Shown piece by piece: positions 1 through 7,941 of a DNA stretch of 64,000 bases. Source of the DNA: Pseudomonas fluorescens (GTDB lineage Bacteria > Pseudomonadota > Gammaproteobacteria > Pseudomonadales > Pseudomonadaceae); assembly GCF_002022275.1 (NCBI RefSeq), contig NZ_MSDF01000024.1, positions 62,001-126,000 on the forward strand, in the 5' to 3' direction. Position numbers and translations under genes: made by a program. How positions within the stretch are numbered: the first letter of the stretch is position 1; the number at the start of each line of letters is the position of its first letter. The notes under the pieces are model-generated. The model was given only the letters and a program-made list of their open reading frames with translations, was not told where the DNA came from and did no database searches.

Positions 1-855
1 CTGGCCGTTGGCGCGCTGCTGCTGGTGTGGTTTGCCGTGAGCGCGGCGCTGCGCCCGCTGGAGCGCCTGCGTACGGCGGTGGAAGAGCGCCAGCCCGACG
101 ACCTGCGGCCATTGCCGTTGGTCGAGGTGCAGCATGAGTTCGGCCCGCTGGTGCGCTCCCTCAACCACTTCACCGAACGCCTGCGTGGTCAGTTTGAGCG
201 CCAGGCGCAGTTTATTGCCGATGCCGCCCATGAACTGCGCACGCCGTTGGCTGCGCTCAAGGCGCGCCTGGAGCTCGGTTTGCGCGCCGAAGACCCGGCC
301 ACATGGCGCAACACCCTGGAAGCCGCCGCCCAAGGCACCGACCGCCTGACCCACTTGGCCAATCAGTTGCTGTCCCTGGCGCGCATTGAAAACGGCGCCC
401 GGGCGATTGCCGAAGGCGGTGCGCAGTTACTCGACCTCAGCCAGTTGGCCCGTGAGCTTGGCATGGCGATGGCGCCGCTGGCCCACGCGCGCGGCGTCGC
501 TCTGGCACTGGAAGCGGATGAACCGGTGTGGTTGCGCGGCGAGCCCACCTTGCTGAACGAGCTGTTGAGCAATTTGGTGGATAACGCCCTGGCTCACACG
601 CCGCCCGGGGGCAATGTGATTTTGCGTGTCACTGCCCCCGCCATTCTTGAGGTGGAGGATGACGGGCCGGGCATCCCGCTGGACGAGCGGGACCGGGTGT
701 TTGAGCGCTTCTACCGTCGCAGCCAGCAGGGCATGGGCTCGGGCCTGGGGTTGGCGATTGTCGGGGAAATCTGCCGCGCGCATCTGGCGCAGATCAGCCT
801 GCATGACGGTGAGTTGGCGGGGTTGAAGGTGCGCGTGAGTTTTATCGCGGGCTGA
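1..855 (+). CDS. Two-component sensor histidine kinase, 3' part (5' end outside window)
   Basis: The reading frame is open from base 1, so the N-terminus lies upstream of the window. What remains starts in a hydrophobic membrane segment (LAVGALLLVWFAVSAAL), followed by a HAMP-like linker. The HisKA domain has the phospho-acceptor His in AHELRTPL (bases 229-231). The ATPase domain shows the N box (NELLSNLVDNALAHTPPGG), G1 (DDGPGIP) and G2 (GSGLGLAIV). It should be an inner-membrane kinase of the TctE/QseC kind that phosphorylates a response regulator expected just upstream, outside the window. The stimulus cannot be told because the sensor domain is missing. Its stop abuts the stop of the convergent HDOD gene with no spacer. 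Confidence 0.9.
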   Translation: MAVGALLLVWFAVSAALRPLERLRTAVEERQPDDLRPLPLVEVQHEFGPLVRSLNHFTERLRGQFERQAQFIADAAHELRTPLAALKARLELGLRAEDPATWRNTLEAAAQGTDRLTHLANQLLSLARIENGARAIAEGGAQLLDLSQLARELGMAMAPLAHARGVALALEADEPVWLRGEPTLLNELLSNLVDNALAHTPPGGNVILRVTAPAILEVEDDGPGIPLDERDRVFERFYRRSQQGMGSGLGLAIVGEICRAHLAQISLHDGELAGLKVRVSFIAG

Positions 856-1677
856 TCAGTAAAACATCGAGCGTGCTTCATCCAGCTCGGCGCGCAGGGC
901 GTCGCTGTAGGGATCCACACGCAGCTTTTTGATCGCAGGCAGGGTGGAAACCGGCACGCTTGCCAGTGGGTGATCGGTGCCCCGGTGGCAATACAGCACG
1001 GCGACTTGCACCAGGTCGATGTAGTCCAGTTTTGGGGAATCGCGCTCCAGGTCCAGATATTGGCCCGGCAGTTTCGCGAGCATTTCCGGGAAATCCCAGC
1101 CGCCTAACAATTTATCGCCGAGTATCGGGTGGATGCTCTCGATCACATGGTTGAGGCTGACCGGGTCGGACAGCAGTTCATAGTGGTCTTCGGCATAGGT
1201 GAGGATCGGCAGCACGCCAATCTGATGCACCAGGCCGCCGAGGGCCGCCTGGTCTGGCTTGAGCTGGCTGTGGCTGCGGCACAAGGCATAGCTCACGCCG
1301 GCCACTTCGAGGCTGCGGCGCCATACATCACGCATTTTTTGTTCAACCGCTTCGGAGCGGGCGTGGAAAATCTGCTCCATTACCAGCCCGATCGCCAGGT
1401 TGCTGCTGTAGTTGGTGCCCAGCCGGGTGATGGCGGTGTGCAGGTCGGTAACTTCCTGGGTGGCGCGCATCAACGGGCTGTTGACCACTTTGATCAGGCG
1501 CGCCGACAGCGCGGTATCGCGACCGATCACTTTGCTCAAGTGGCTGATGCTGATATCCGGGTCTTCGGCGGCCTCACGAATCTTCAGGGCCACTTCCGGT
1601 AATGTCGGCAGAACCAGGTCATCGTTGTCGATGGCCGTTACCAAAGCCTGTTGGACTTTTTCCGCCAGCTTGTTCAT
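856..1677 (-). CDS. HDOD domain protein
   Basis: A 273-residue cytoplasmic protein made almost entirely of one HDOD domain (about residues 18-220), recognisable from LPTLPEVALKIREAAEDP, the run IGRDTALSARLIKVVNSP and GLVHQIGVLPI. HDOD domains resemble HD phosphohydrolases but lack full metal-binding HD residues and usually act in signalling or regulation rather than catalysis. No GGDEF, EAL or REC domain is fused to it. The ATG at 1675-1677 gives MNKLAEKVQ. It is convergent with the sensor kinase and lies downstream of ygfZ on the same strand (37-bp gap), so it may be co-transcribed with ygfZ. The specific role is unknown. Confidence 0.85.
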   Translation of the reverse strand: MNKLAEKVQQALVTAIDNDDLVLPTLPEVALKIREAAEDPDISISHLSKVIGRDTALSARLIKVVNSPLMRATQEVTDLHTAITRLGTNYSSNLAIGLVMEQIFHARSEAVEQKMRDVWRRSLEVAGVSYALCRSHSQLKPDQAALGGLVHQIGVLPILTYAEDHYELLSDPVSLNHVIESIHPILGDKLLGGWDFPEMLAKLPGQYLDLERDSPKLDYIDLVQVAVLYCHRGTDHPLASVPVSTLPAIKKLRVDPYSDALRAELDEARSMFY

Positions 1678-1714
1678 TCATGCTCTCTAGGGTGTTGCAA
1701 AAAAGGTACGGCGA

Positions 1715-2656
1715 TTAACGCTGGATCTCTCGATCACGGTCCAGTGAATAGGGCAGGTCAAGCAATTGCAAACCGGGGCCTTCAAGGGTGCCTAAGTGCA
1801 CGTCGCCACTGTCGGCAGCTTCGGCTTGCAGCACGGCCAGAAGTTCAATGGACTGGTCCGCTTTTGCCGCCATCACCACTTCGCCGATCGCGCTGTTATG
1901 GCTGGGTGCGAACAACGGGGTGCCGGGCTCTGGCAAGTCGCTGGCATTGAGGCTCAGGCGGTAGAGGCGACGCTTGAGTTTGCCCAGGTATTGCATGCGT
2001 GCGACGATTTCCTGGCCGGTGTAGCAGCCTTTCTTGAAGCTGACGCCGCCGACGGCCTGCAGGTTGAGCATTTGCGGAATGAATAATTCGCGGGTTTGCG
2101 GCATGACCTGACCGATGCCGGCGCGGATCTGGCCCAACAGCCATTCATTCAATTCAGCCTGTTGCAGCTGTGCAGCCAATGAGTGGCGTACGGCATCGGC
2201 GTATTCGGCAGGCACCCAGAGTTCGGCGCGGCCTTGGGAGACACGAATGGCGATCAGCGTTTCGGTGCGTGCGACGCTGTCCGTCTCGGTGGGCAATTCA
2301 AGACCGAGGCCTGCAAGGGTCTGATCTGCATTTTCCAGGCCGAAACGCACCCATGCGGCGCTTTCGTCCGTGAGTTTGGACTTGGAGAACACCGCGTATT
2401 TTTTCAGGTCTGCCAGTTGCGGTTCGAGCAGTTCGGTGGCCATCGCGAGCAACACGCCATCACCTTGCAACACAATGCGAAAACTCGACTGCATGCGCCC
2501 TTTTTGCGTACAGCGCGCGCCCAGGCTGGCCTGGGTCTCGCTCAGGTAATTGAGGTTGCAGGTCAGTTGCCCTTGCAGGAACTTGGCAGCGTCGGAGCCG
2601 CGGACGGCGACAACGCCTTCGTGTGACAGGGGGCAGAAGAAAGCAGAGTCAGCCAT
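1715..2656 (-). CDS. ygfZ: Folate-binding protein YgfZ (GcvT-like)
   Basis: A 313-residue member of the GcvT-related COG0354 family. The hallmark motif KGCYTGQEIV is present with its conserved Cys at about residue 211. YgfZ binds tetrahydrofolate and supports assembly or repair of certain iron-sulfur enzymes (for example MiaB in E. coli). The N-terminus (FFCPLSHEGVVAVRGSDAAKFLQGQ) is typical of the family. It is divergent from sdhE, and both work on cofactor-containing enzymes; the ygfZ/sdhE/ygfX neighbourhood is conserved in proteobacteria. The ATG at 2654-2656 is the family-like start. Confidence 0.92.
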   Translation of the reverse strand: MADSAFFCPLSHEGVVAVRGSDAAKFLQGQLTCNLNYLSETQASLGARCTQKGRMQSSFRIVLQGDGVLLAMATELLEPQLADLKKYAVFSKSKLTDESAAWVRFGLENADQTLAGLGLELPTETDSVARTETLIAIRVSQGRAELWVPAEYADAVRHSLAAQLQQAELNEWLLGQIRAGIGQVMPQTRELFIPQMLNLQAVGGVSFKKGCYTGQEIVARMQYLGKLKRRLYRLSLNASDLPEPGTPLFAPSHNSAIGEVVMAAKADQSIELLAVLQAEAADSGDVHLGTLEGPGLQLLDLPYSLDRDREIQR

Positions 2657-2796
2657 GGTTCATCGCAGGTAAAAAAGTGATGGGTGCATCATAGAGGGGC
2701 GCCCGTGAAATGGATAGTTTCCATATGGGGCGACCAAAGCCGAGTGTTCGGGTGCCGTCGGGCCTGTATACTTGCCGCCTATTTGAGGAGCGCTCC

Positions 2797-3051
2797 ATGG
2801 TCGAAGATGTAGAAATCAATCGCCTCTACTGGCACAGCCGCCGCGGCATGCTTGAGCTGGATGTGTTGTTGGTGCCTTTCACTAAAGAGGTGTACGCGAC
2901 GCTCGACAAGGTGGATCGCGATCTCTACGTCCGGCTGCTGACCTGCGAAGACCAGGACATGTTTGGCTGGTTCATGGAGCGCGCCGAATCGGAAGACTCG
3001 GAGCTGCAGCGCATGGTTCGGATCATCCTGGACCGTGTTCAACCCAAGTAA
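2797..3051 (+). CDS. sdhE: FAD assembly factor SdhE
   Basis: An 84-residue protein (MVEDVEINRLYWHSRRGMLE) with the RGMLE form of the conserved RGxxE motif, which binds the flavoprotein client. SdhE promotes covalent flavinylation of SdhA (succinate dehydrogenase) and fumarate reductase. The start at 2797 is preferred over an in-frame ATG at 2710: it gives the usual family length and is preceded by GAGGAG at 2785-2790. The 3' end overlaps ygfX by 17 bp, suggesting translational coupling. Confidence 0.95.
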   Translation: MVEDVEINRLYWHSRRGMLELDVLLVPFTKEVYATLDKVDRDLYVRLLTCEDQDMFGWFMERAESEDSELQRMVRIILDRVQPK

Positions 3052-3481
3052 TACGTTCGAATGCCGCTGGCAGGCCTCTCGGCTGTTGCTGGCGGCGTAT
3101 CTGCTCGCCCAGCTGTTCGCGCTGTGTGCCTTGTGTGTTGTCTATCTGCCGTATTCAAGCCTTGGCATTGTGGTGTGTCTGGCCCACGCCGCCTGGGTTT
3201 TGCCACGGCATGTCCTGCTGACCCACCGTTCGTCGATTCGTGGTCTGCGCCGCGACGAAGATGGCTGGCAGGTGTTCAGCACTGAGCGGGGCTGGCATAG
3301 CGTGCAACTGCGCCCCGACAGCCTGGCTTTGCCGCTGATCGTGGTGCTGCGCTATCGGGTGCAGGGCGACTGGTGGGTGCGTTCGATTTGTGTGCCGAGG
3401 GATTCGCAGGCCGCCGATGTGCACCGGCGCCTGCGCGTACGCCTGAAGTTCAGTCGCCGTAGGTGGCTGGCACCAGAATAG
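3035..3481 (+). CDS. ygfX: YgfX-like inner-membrane protein
   Basis: A 148-residue protein from a GTG start at 3035 (VFNPSNTFECRWQASRLLL) that overlaps sdhE by 17 bp. An N-terminal basic stretch is followed by two closely spaced hydrophobic segments (about residues 15-60), then a soluble tail ending in basic residues (RRLRVRLKFSRRRW). Gene order and topology match YgfX (CptA in E. coli), the membrane partner encoded with sdhE. It has been described as toxin-like, and sdhE-ygfX form an operon in enterobacteria. The start is inferred because no strong ATG lies nearby. Its 3' end overlaps convergent nadB by 32 bp. Confidence 0.75.
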   Translation: MFNPSNTFECRWQASRLLLAAYLLAQLFALCALCVVYLPYSSLGIVVCLAHAAWVLPRHVLLTHRSSIRGLRRDEDGWQVFSTERGWHSVQLRPDSLALPLIVVLRYRVQGDWWVRSICVPRDSQAADVHRRLRVRLKFSRRRWLAPE

Positions 3482-5066
3482 TGTCGCGGGCCTCGGGCAG
3501 CATTTGCGGGTAGTCGAGGGTGTAATGCAGGCCCCGGCTTTCCTTGCGCTCCATGGCTGAGCGGATCATCAATTCGGCCACTTGCGCCAGGTTGCGCAAC
3601 TCGATCAGGTCGCGGCTGACTTTATAGTTGCTGTAGAACTCATCGATTTCATCCAGCAGCAACCGAACCCGGTGCTGCGCCCGCGCCAGGCGCTTGTTGG
3701 TGCGCACGATTCCCACGTAGTCCCACATGAAGCGGCGCAGTTCGTCCCAGTTGTGGGCGATGATCACGTCTTCATCCGAGTCGGTCACCTGGCTGGCGTC
3801 CCAGCGGGGCAGGGCGGCAGGCACGGGGATGCGCGGCAGTTGTTCGAGGATGTCGGCGGCCGCTGAGCGGGCGTAGACGAAACATTCGAGCAACGAGTTG
3901 CTGGCCATGCGGTTGGCGCCGTGCAGGCCGGTGAAGCTGGTTTCGCCAATGGCATACAGGCCCGGGACGTCGGTGCGACCGTTCCTGTCCACCATCACGC
4001 CGCCGCAGGTGTAGTGCGCGGCGGGTACCACCGGGATCGGGCCTTTGGTGATGTCGATATTGAAGGCCAGACAACGCTCATAGACGGTCGGGAAGTGCCT
4101 CTTGATGAAGGCTTCGGGCTTGTGGCTGATGTCCAGGTAGACGCAGTCGATCCCCAAGCGCTTCATTTCGTGGTCGATGGCGCGGGCGACGATGTCGCGT
4201 GGGGCCAGCTCGGCACGGGGATCGAAGCGCTGCATGAAGCGTTCGCCGTTTGGCAGTTTCAAGTGCGCACCTTCGCCGCGCAACGCTTCGGTGATCAGGA
4301 AGCTCTTGGCCTGCGGGTGGTACAGGCAGGTGGGGTGAAACTGGTTGAACTCAAGGTTGGCGACCCGGCAGCCGGAGCGCCAAGCCATCGCTATGCCGTC
4401 GCCGCAAGCGCCGTCGGGGTTGCTGGTATAGAGGTAAACCTTGGCCGCACCGCCTGAGGCAAGGATGGTGAAGCGGGCACCGTAGGTGTCGACTTCCCCG
4501 CTGGCGCGGTTGAGCACGTAGGCGCCGAGGCAACGCTCACCGCCCAGACCCAGGCGTTTTTCAGTGATCAGGTCGACCGCGACGCGTTGCTCCAGCAGTT
4601 CGATGTTGGGCCGTTGGCGGGCTCTGTCGAGCAGTGTCTTGAAGATCGCGGCGCCGGTGGCGTCGGCGGCGTGGATGATGCGGCGGTGGCTGTGGCCGCC
4701 TTCACGGGTGAGGTGGAATTCGAATCCGCCGTCGTCACTGCCCGCGTGTTCGTCGCGGGTGAACGGCACGCCCTGATCGATCAGCCACTGGATGGCTTCG
4801 CGGCTGTGCTCGACGGTAAAGCGCACCGCGTCTTCGTTGCACAGGCCGCCACCGGCGTTGAGGGTATCCTCGACGTGGGATTGCACGGTGTCGGTGTCGT
4901 CCAGCACGGCGGCGACACCGCCCTGGGCCCAGAATGTCGAGCCGTTGGCCAGGTCGCCCTTGCTCAAGACTGCAATGCGCAGGTGGCCGGGAAGGGTCAG
5001 CGCCAGACTCAAACCGGCCGCGCCGCTGCCGATCACCAAGACATCGTGTTGAAACTGTTGGCTCAT
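3450..5066 (-). CDS. nadB: L-aspartate oxidase NadB
   Basis: A 538-residue flavoprotein that oxidises L-aspartate to iminoaspartate, the first step of de novo NAD synthesis (NadA is next). The N-terminal FAD dinucleotide-binding motif is GSGAAGLSLAL (about residues 13-23). Family signatures FNQFHPTCLYHP, ITEALRGEGAHL and AAHYTCGG are clear, and the C-terminal helical domain is complete. The length is normal. It is divergent from algU, as in other Pseudomonas, across a 463-bp spacer, and its 3' end overlaps ygfX tail to tail. Confidence 0.97.
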   Translation of the reverse strand: MSQQFQHDVLVIGSGAAGLSLALTLPGHLRIAVLSKGDLANGSTFWAQGGVAAVLDDTDTVQSHVEDTLNAGGGLCNEDAVRFTVEHSREAIQWLIDQGVPFTRDEHAGSDDGGFEFHLTREGGHSHRRIIHAADATGAAIFKTLLDRARQRPNIELLEQRVAVDLITEKRLGLGGERCLGAYVLNRASGEVDTYGARFTILASGGAAKVYLYTSNPDGACGDGIAMAWRSGCRVANLEFNQFHPTCLYHPQAKSFLITEALRGEGAHLKLPNGERFMQRFDPRAELAPRDIVARAIDHEMKRLGIDCVYLDISHKPEAFIKRHFPTVYERCLAFNIDITKGPIPVVPAAHYTCGGVMVDRNGRTDVPGLYAIGETSFTGLHGANRMASNSLLECFVYARSAAADILEQLPRIPVPAALPRWDASQVTDSDEDVIIAHNWDELRRFMWDYVGIVRTNKRLARAQHRVRLLLDEIDEFYSNYKVSRDLIELRNLAQVAELMIRSAMERKESRGLHYTLDYPQMLPEARDTILVPATYGD

Positions 5067-5249
5067 TTGGAGGATTCCGCAAAAAGCGATCCGAAGGGGT
5101 GGCGCAAACAGGACGCCTGGATCGGCGAATCAAAGGGTCACACGGGCCACTAGTATATAGAGGGGGGGAGCGGCACAATAGCCGGGCATTCGTGGCAATG
5201 TGAGATTACGGTGCACGGTCAGGGTAAAATCAGCTGGTTATTGGAGCGG

Positions 5250-5276
5250 GAACTTTTTGCATAAGCCCCGACTCAA
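5250..5276 (+). promoter_or_regulatory. AlgU (sigma-22) type promoter, distal
   Basis: GAACTT at 5250-5255, then 17 bases and TCAA at 5273-5276, close to the AlgU/RpoE consensus GAACTT-N16/17-TCtgA. Its position far upstream of algU fits the distal autoregulated promoter known in P. aeruginosa. Confidence 0.75.
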
Positions 5277-5443
5277 TAGCAGGTTGCCCGAAAGCCGGGA
5301 AAACGTTGAGTTTATTGGCCCGTCGGGAGCATTGGACGCGTCAGAAAACCGGCGACAAGATTATTCGCGCAGCCGGCTTTGCCCGCGCTGCGTTTTTCGT
5401 GTGTGCCAAATCAGTGCATGCCGGAAACTTGCTTGAAGGGGGA

Positions 5444-5469
5444 GAACTTTTGCGAAAAGTCCGAGTCTA
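5444..5469 (+). promoter_or_regulatory. AlgU (sigma-22) type promoter, proximal
   Basis: GAACTT at 5444-5449, 16 bases, then TCTA at 5466-5469, about 60 bp before the algU start codon. This is a second match to the AlgU consensus and indicates positive autoregulation of the operon. Confidence 0.75.
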
Positions 5470-5529
5470 TGTTTGCAAGCCTGATCGTTTAGTTATGCAA
5501 GCCTCCTTCAAGTACAACGAGGAGTGTTC

Positions 5530-6111
5530 ATGCTAACCCAGGAAGAGGATCAGCAGCTGGTCGAGCGCGTTCAACGCGGCGACAAGCGAGCATTTGATCT
5601 GCTGGTGCTGAAATATCAGCACAAAATTCTCGGGTTGATCGTGCGGTTTGTGCACGACACCCATGAAGCGCAGGACGTTGCACAGGAAGCCTTTATCAAG
5701 GCGTACCGTGCACTGGGCAATTTTCGCGGTGACAGTGCGTTTTATACGTGGCTCTACCGCATCGCCATTAACACGGCGAAGAACTATCTGGTCTCTCGCG
5801 GTCGCCGCCCACCGGATAGTGATGTCAGTTCAGAAGATGCTGAATTTTACGATGGTGATCACGGCCTCAAAGATCTCGAGTCGCCGGAGCGTGCATTGCT
5901 GCGCGACGAGATCGAAGGCACCGTTCATCGCACAATTCAGCAACTGCCAGAAGATTTGCGTACGGCGTTAACTTTACGTGAATTCGATGGTCTGAGTTAC
6001 GAAGACATTGCGAGCGTCATGCAGTGTCCGGTGGGGACTGTAAGGTCACGGATTTTCCGGGCCCGGGAAGCCATCGATAAAGCCTTGCAACCGTTGTTGC
6101 AAGAGAACTAA
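5530..6111 (+). CDS. algU: Extracytoplasmic function sigma factor AlgU (RpoE-like)
   Basis: A 193-residue ECF sigma factor starting MLTQEEDQQLVERVQRGDKR, the AlgU length. Sigma region 2 (about residues 20-90) includes FDLLVLKYQHKI and the promoter-melting segment FRGDSAFYTWLYRIA. Region 4 (about 130-185) carries the helix-turn-helix LSYEDIASVMQCPVGTVRSR. AlgU directs envelope-stress and alginate genes and is held by MucA. The ATG at 5530 is preferred over one six bases upstream because it follows GAGGAG at a good distance and gives the family N-terminus. It heads the operon algU-mucA-mucB, with mucD after it. Confidence 0.97.
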   Translation: MLTQEEDQQLVERVQRGDKRAFDLLVLKYQHKILGLIVRFVHDTHEAQDVAQEAFIKAYRALGNFRGDSAFYTWLYRIAINTAKNYLVSRGRRPPDSDVSSEDAEFYDGDHGLKDLESPERALLRDEIEGTVHRTIQQLPEDLRTALTLREFDGLSYEDIASVMQCPVGTVRSRIFRAREAIDKALQPLLQEN

Positions 6112-6143
6112 AGACAGCGGCGACAGCCAAGAGAGGAACCGCC

Positions 6144-6731
6144 ATGAGTCGTGATGCCCTGCAGGAATCGCTGTCCGCAGTGATGGATAACGAAGCGGAT
6201 GAACTGGAACTTCGTCGAGTGCTGAACGCATTTGATGATGCCGAAACCCGTGATACCTGGTCTCGTTACCAAGTCGCTCGGGCGGTGATGCACAAGGATC
6301 TATTAATCCCTCGTCTGGATATTGCTGCGGCCGTTTCTGCTGCGCTGGCTGATGAAGCCGTTCCGGCAAAAGCTGCTCGTGGTCCATGGCGCAGCCTAGG
6401 CCGTCTGGCAGTGGCTGCTTCGGTGACTGTTGCTGTGCTGGCCGGTGTTCGCCTGTACAACCAGGACGAAATTGCCGGTGCCGAATTGGCCCAGCAGACT
6501 CAGCAACCGGTCATGGCTGGTCCGCAAGTCAAAGGCCCTGCTGTATTGGCCGGCTACAAGGAAAGCTCGGACACCACCGGCCCTATGGCCAGCGGTGTGC
6601 TGCAAGGGCAATCCGGCTGGCAGGATCAGCGTCTTCCAGGCTACCTGCGCCAACACGCACAGGAATCGGCCTTGAAAGGCACTGAAAGTGCTCTGCCATA
6701 CGCTCGTGCTGCAAGCCTGGAAAACCGCTAA
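6144..6731 (+). CDS. mucA: Anti-sigma factor MucA
   Basis: A 195-residue inner-membrane anti-sigma factor. The cytoplasmic N-terminal RseA-like domain (MSRDALQESLSAVMDNEADE to about residue 80) binds AlgU. One transmembrane helix follows (about residues 84-104), then a periplasmic tail that MucB shields from proteolysis. The frame is intact, with no mucA22-type truncation, so the mucoid switch should be off by default. It starts 32 bp after algU with GAGAGG before the ATG. Confidence 0.95.
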   Translation: MSRDALQESLSAVMDNEADELELRRVLNAFDDAETRDTWSRYQVARAVMHKDLLIPRLDIAAAVSAALADEAVPAKAARGPWRSLGRLAVAASVTVAVLAGVRLYNQDEIAGAELAQQTQQPVMAGPQVKGPAVLAGYKESSDTTGPMASGVLQGQSGWQDQRLPGYLRQHAQESALKGTESALPYARAASLENR

Positions 6732-6747
6732 ACCGCTAAGGGGCCCT

Positions 6748-7707
6748 ATGCGCGCCATACCGCTCCTTACGCTTTTGCTCAGTGGTTGGTTTGCACTATC
6801 CGCCCATGCCGATGAAGCCCAAGACTGGCTGACTCGACTTGGGCGTGCAGAGCAGCAGCAAAGCTTCGAAGGTACGTTCGTCTATGAACGTAACGGCAGT
6901 TTTTCTACGCATGACATCTGGCATCGTGTCCAGAATGGTCAGGTCCGTGAGCGGCTATTGCAGCTGGACGGTTCTGCTCAGGAAGTTGTGCGGCTGGATG
7001 GTCGTACTCAATGTGTGAGTGGGACTTTGGTGGCTGGCTTGGGCAATTCGCCCGATGCACCGTCCCGTGCCCTCGATCCACAAAAACTTACCCAATTTTA
7101 TGAACTCGCCGTTATCGGCAAGTCGCGCGTGGCCGGTCGTAATGCGGTGATTGTCTCGATTACGCCCCGCGATCAATACCGCTATGGCTTTGAGTTGCAT
7201 CTGGATCGTGAGACAGGCTTGCCACTCAAATCCCTGTTGCTTAACGATCAAGGCCAGTTGTTGGAGCGCTTTCAGTTCACACGTTTGGAGACCTCGACAG
7301 CTCCCACTGATCGTGACTTGCAGCCCAGCGGCGAATGTACACCTATTGCGCTGACCAATAGCAAGGCGCCTGAAGTGCCCGCCACCCAGGCGTGGCATCT
7401 GGATTGGTTGCCTCCTGGCTTTCAACTCACCAACAGCATCGCGCGCAAAGACGCCCAGACCAAATCCACCGTCGACAGCTTGATGTATGACGACGGGCTC
7501 GCACGCTTTTCGGTATTTCTTGAATCGACTGATGGCGCGAGCGTCACCGAAACCCGCACTCAACTTGGCCCCACGGTTGCCGTATCCCGGCGCTTGAATA
7601 CGGTGGATGGCGAGGTAATGGTGACGGTCGTCGGTGAAATTCCCATCGGCACCGCCGAGCGCATCGCGCTGTCGGTGCGCGGTGAAAAGACCGCCGCCAA
7701 GCCGTGA
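6748..7707 (+). CDS. mucB: Sigma factor regulatory protein MucB (RseB-like)
   Basis: A 319-residue periplasmic protein with a clear signal peptide (MRAIPLLTLLLSGWFALSAH, cleavage after SAHA). It has the MucB/RseB N-terminal lipoprotein-carrier-like domain (about residues 25-200) and the smaller C-terminal domain. MucB binds MucA's periplasmic part and blocks its cleavage by AlgW. The ATG at 6748 is chosen because it begins the signal peptide; an upstream in-frame start at 6688 would overlap mucA and add a non-signal extension. It starts 16 bp after mucA. Confidence 0.95.
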   Translation: MRAIPLLTLLLSGWFALSAHADEAQDWLTRLGRAEQQQSFEGTFVYERNGSFSTHDIWHRVQNGQVRERLLQLDGSAQEVVRLDGRTQCVSGTLVAGLGNSPDAPSRALDPQKLTQFYELAVIGKSRVAGRNAVIVSITPRDQYRYGFELHLDRETGLPLKSLLLNDQGQLLERFQFTRLETSTAPTDRDLQPSGECTPIALTNSKAPEVPATQAWHLDWLPPGFQLTNSIARKDAQTKSTVDSLMYDDGLARFSVFLESTDGASVTETRTQLGPTVAVSRRLNTVDGEVMVTVVGEIPIGTAERIALSVRGEKTAAKP

Positions 7708-7941
7708 GTCGTTAATCCTATGTTCATCCTGACCTTTCAACCTACGCCCATGCCAGGTTGGCTGCCGAGAGCATGAAATGTCTGGATCAGTATTTTCACT
7801 TGCAAATAATCCCCATGTTTTTTATAGGTCAGGGCCTGCCAGCGCTGGCCTTGTCTTGTTCGCGGAACAAAGATGTCGGTCGCAGTTTTCGGCGTTTCTT
7901 GAACCCTGTCGCTCAACCCTGCTCGTCGTAACGGGAGCTGT
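7708..7941 (+). other. 234-bp gap between mucB and mucD; no mucC
   Basis: In P. aeruginosa mucC sits between mucB and mucD. Here no frame of suitable length or hydrophobicity occurs. The only open frame (about 7778-7960) overlaps mucD and looks non-coding. The spacer may carry a separate mucD promoter, but I cannot point to a clear one. Confidence 0.6.

Larger units (their letters stand above)
5067..5529. other. 463-bp intergenic region between nadB and algU
   Basis: No convincing gene lies here; short open frames at about 5200-5536 have no good ribosome site and resemble no family I know. The half nearest algU holds two AlgU-type promoters (listed separately). The start of nadB and presumably its promoter lie at the other end. 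The long leader fits the multi-promoter control known for algU in Pseudomonas. Confidence 0.6.

Noticed and set aside
5200..5536. Short open frames between nadB and algU
   Set aside because: They overlap the AlgU promoters, have no good ribosome site and look random.
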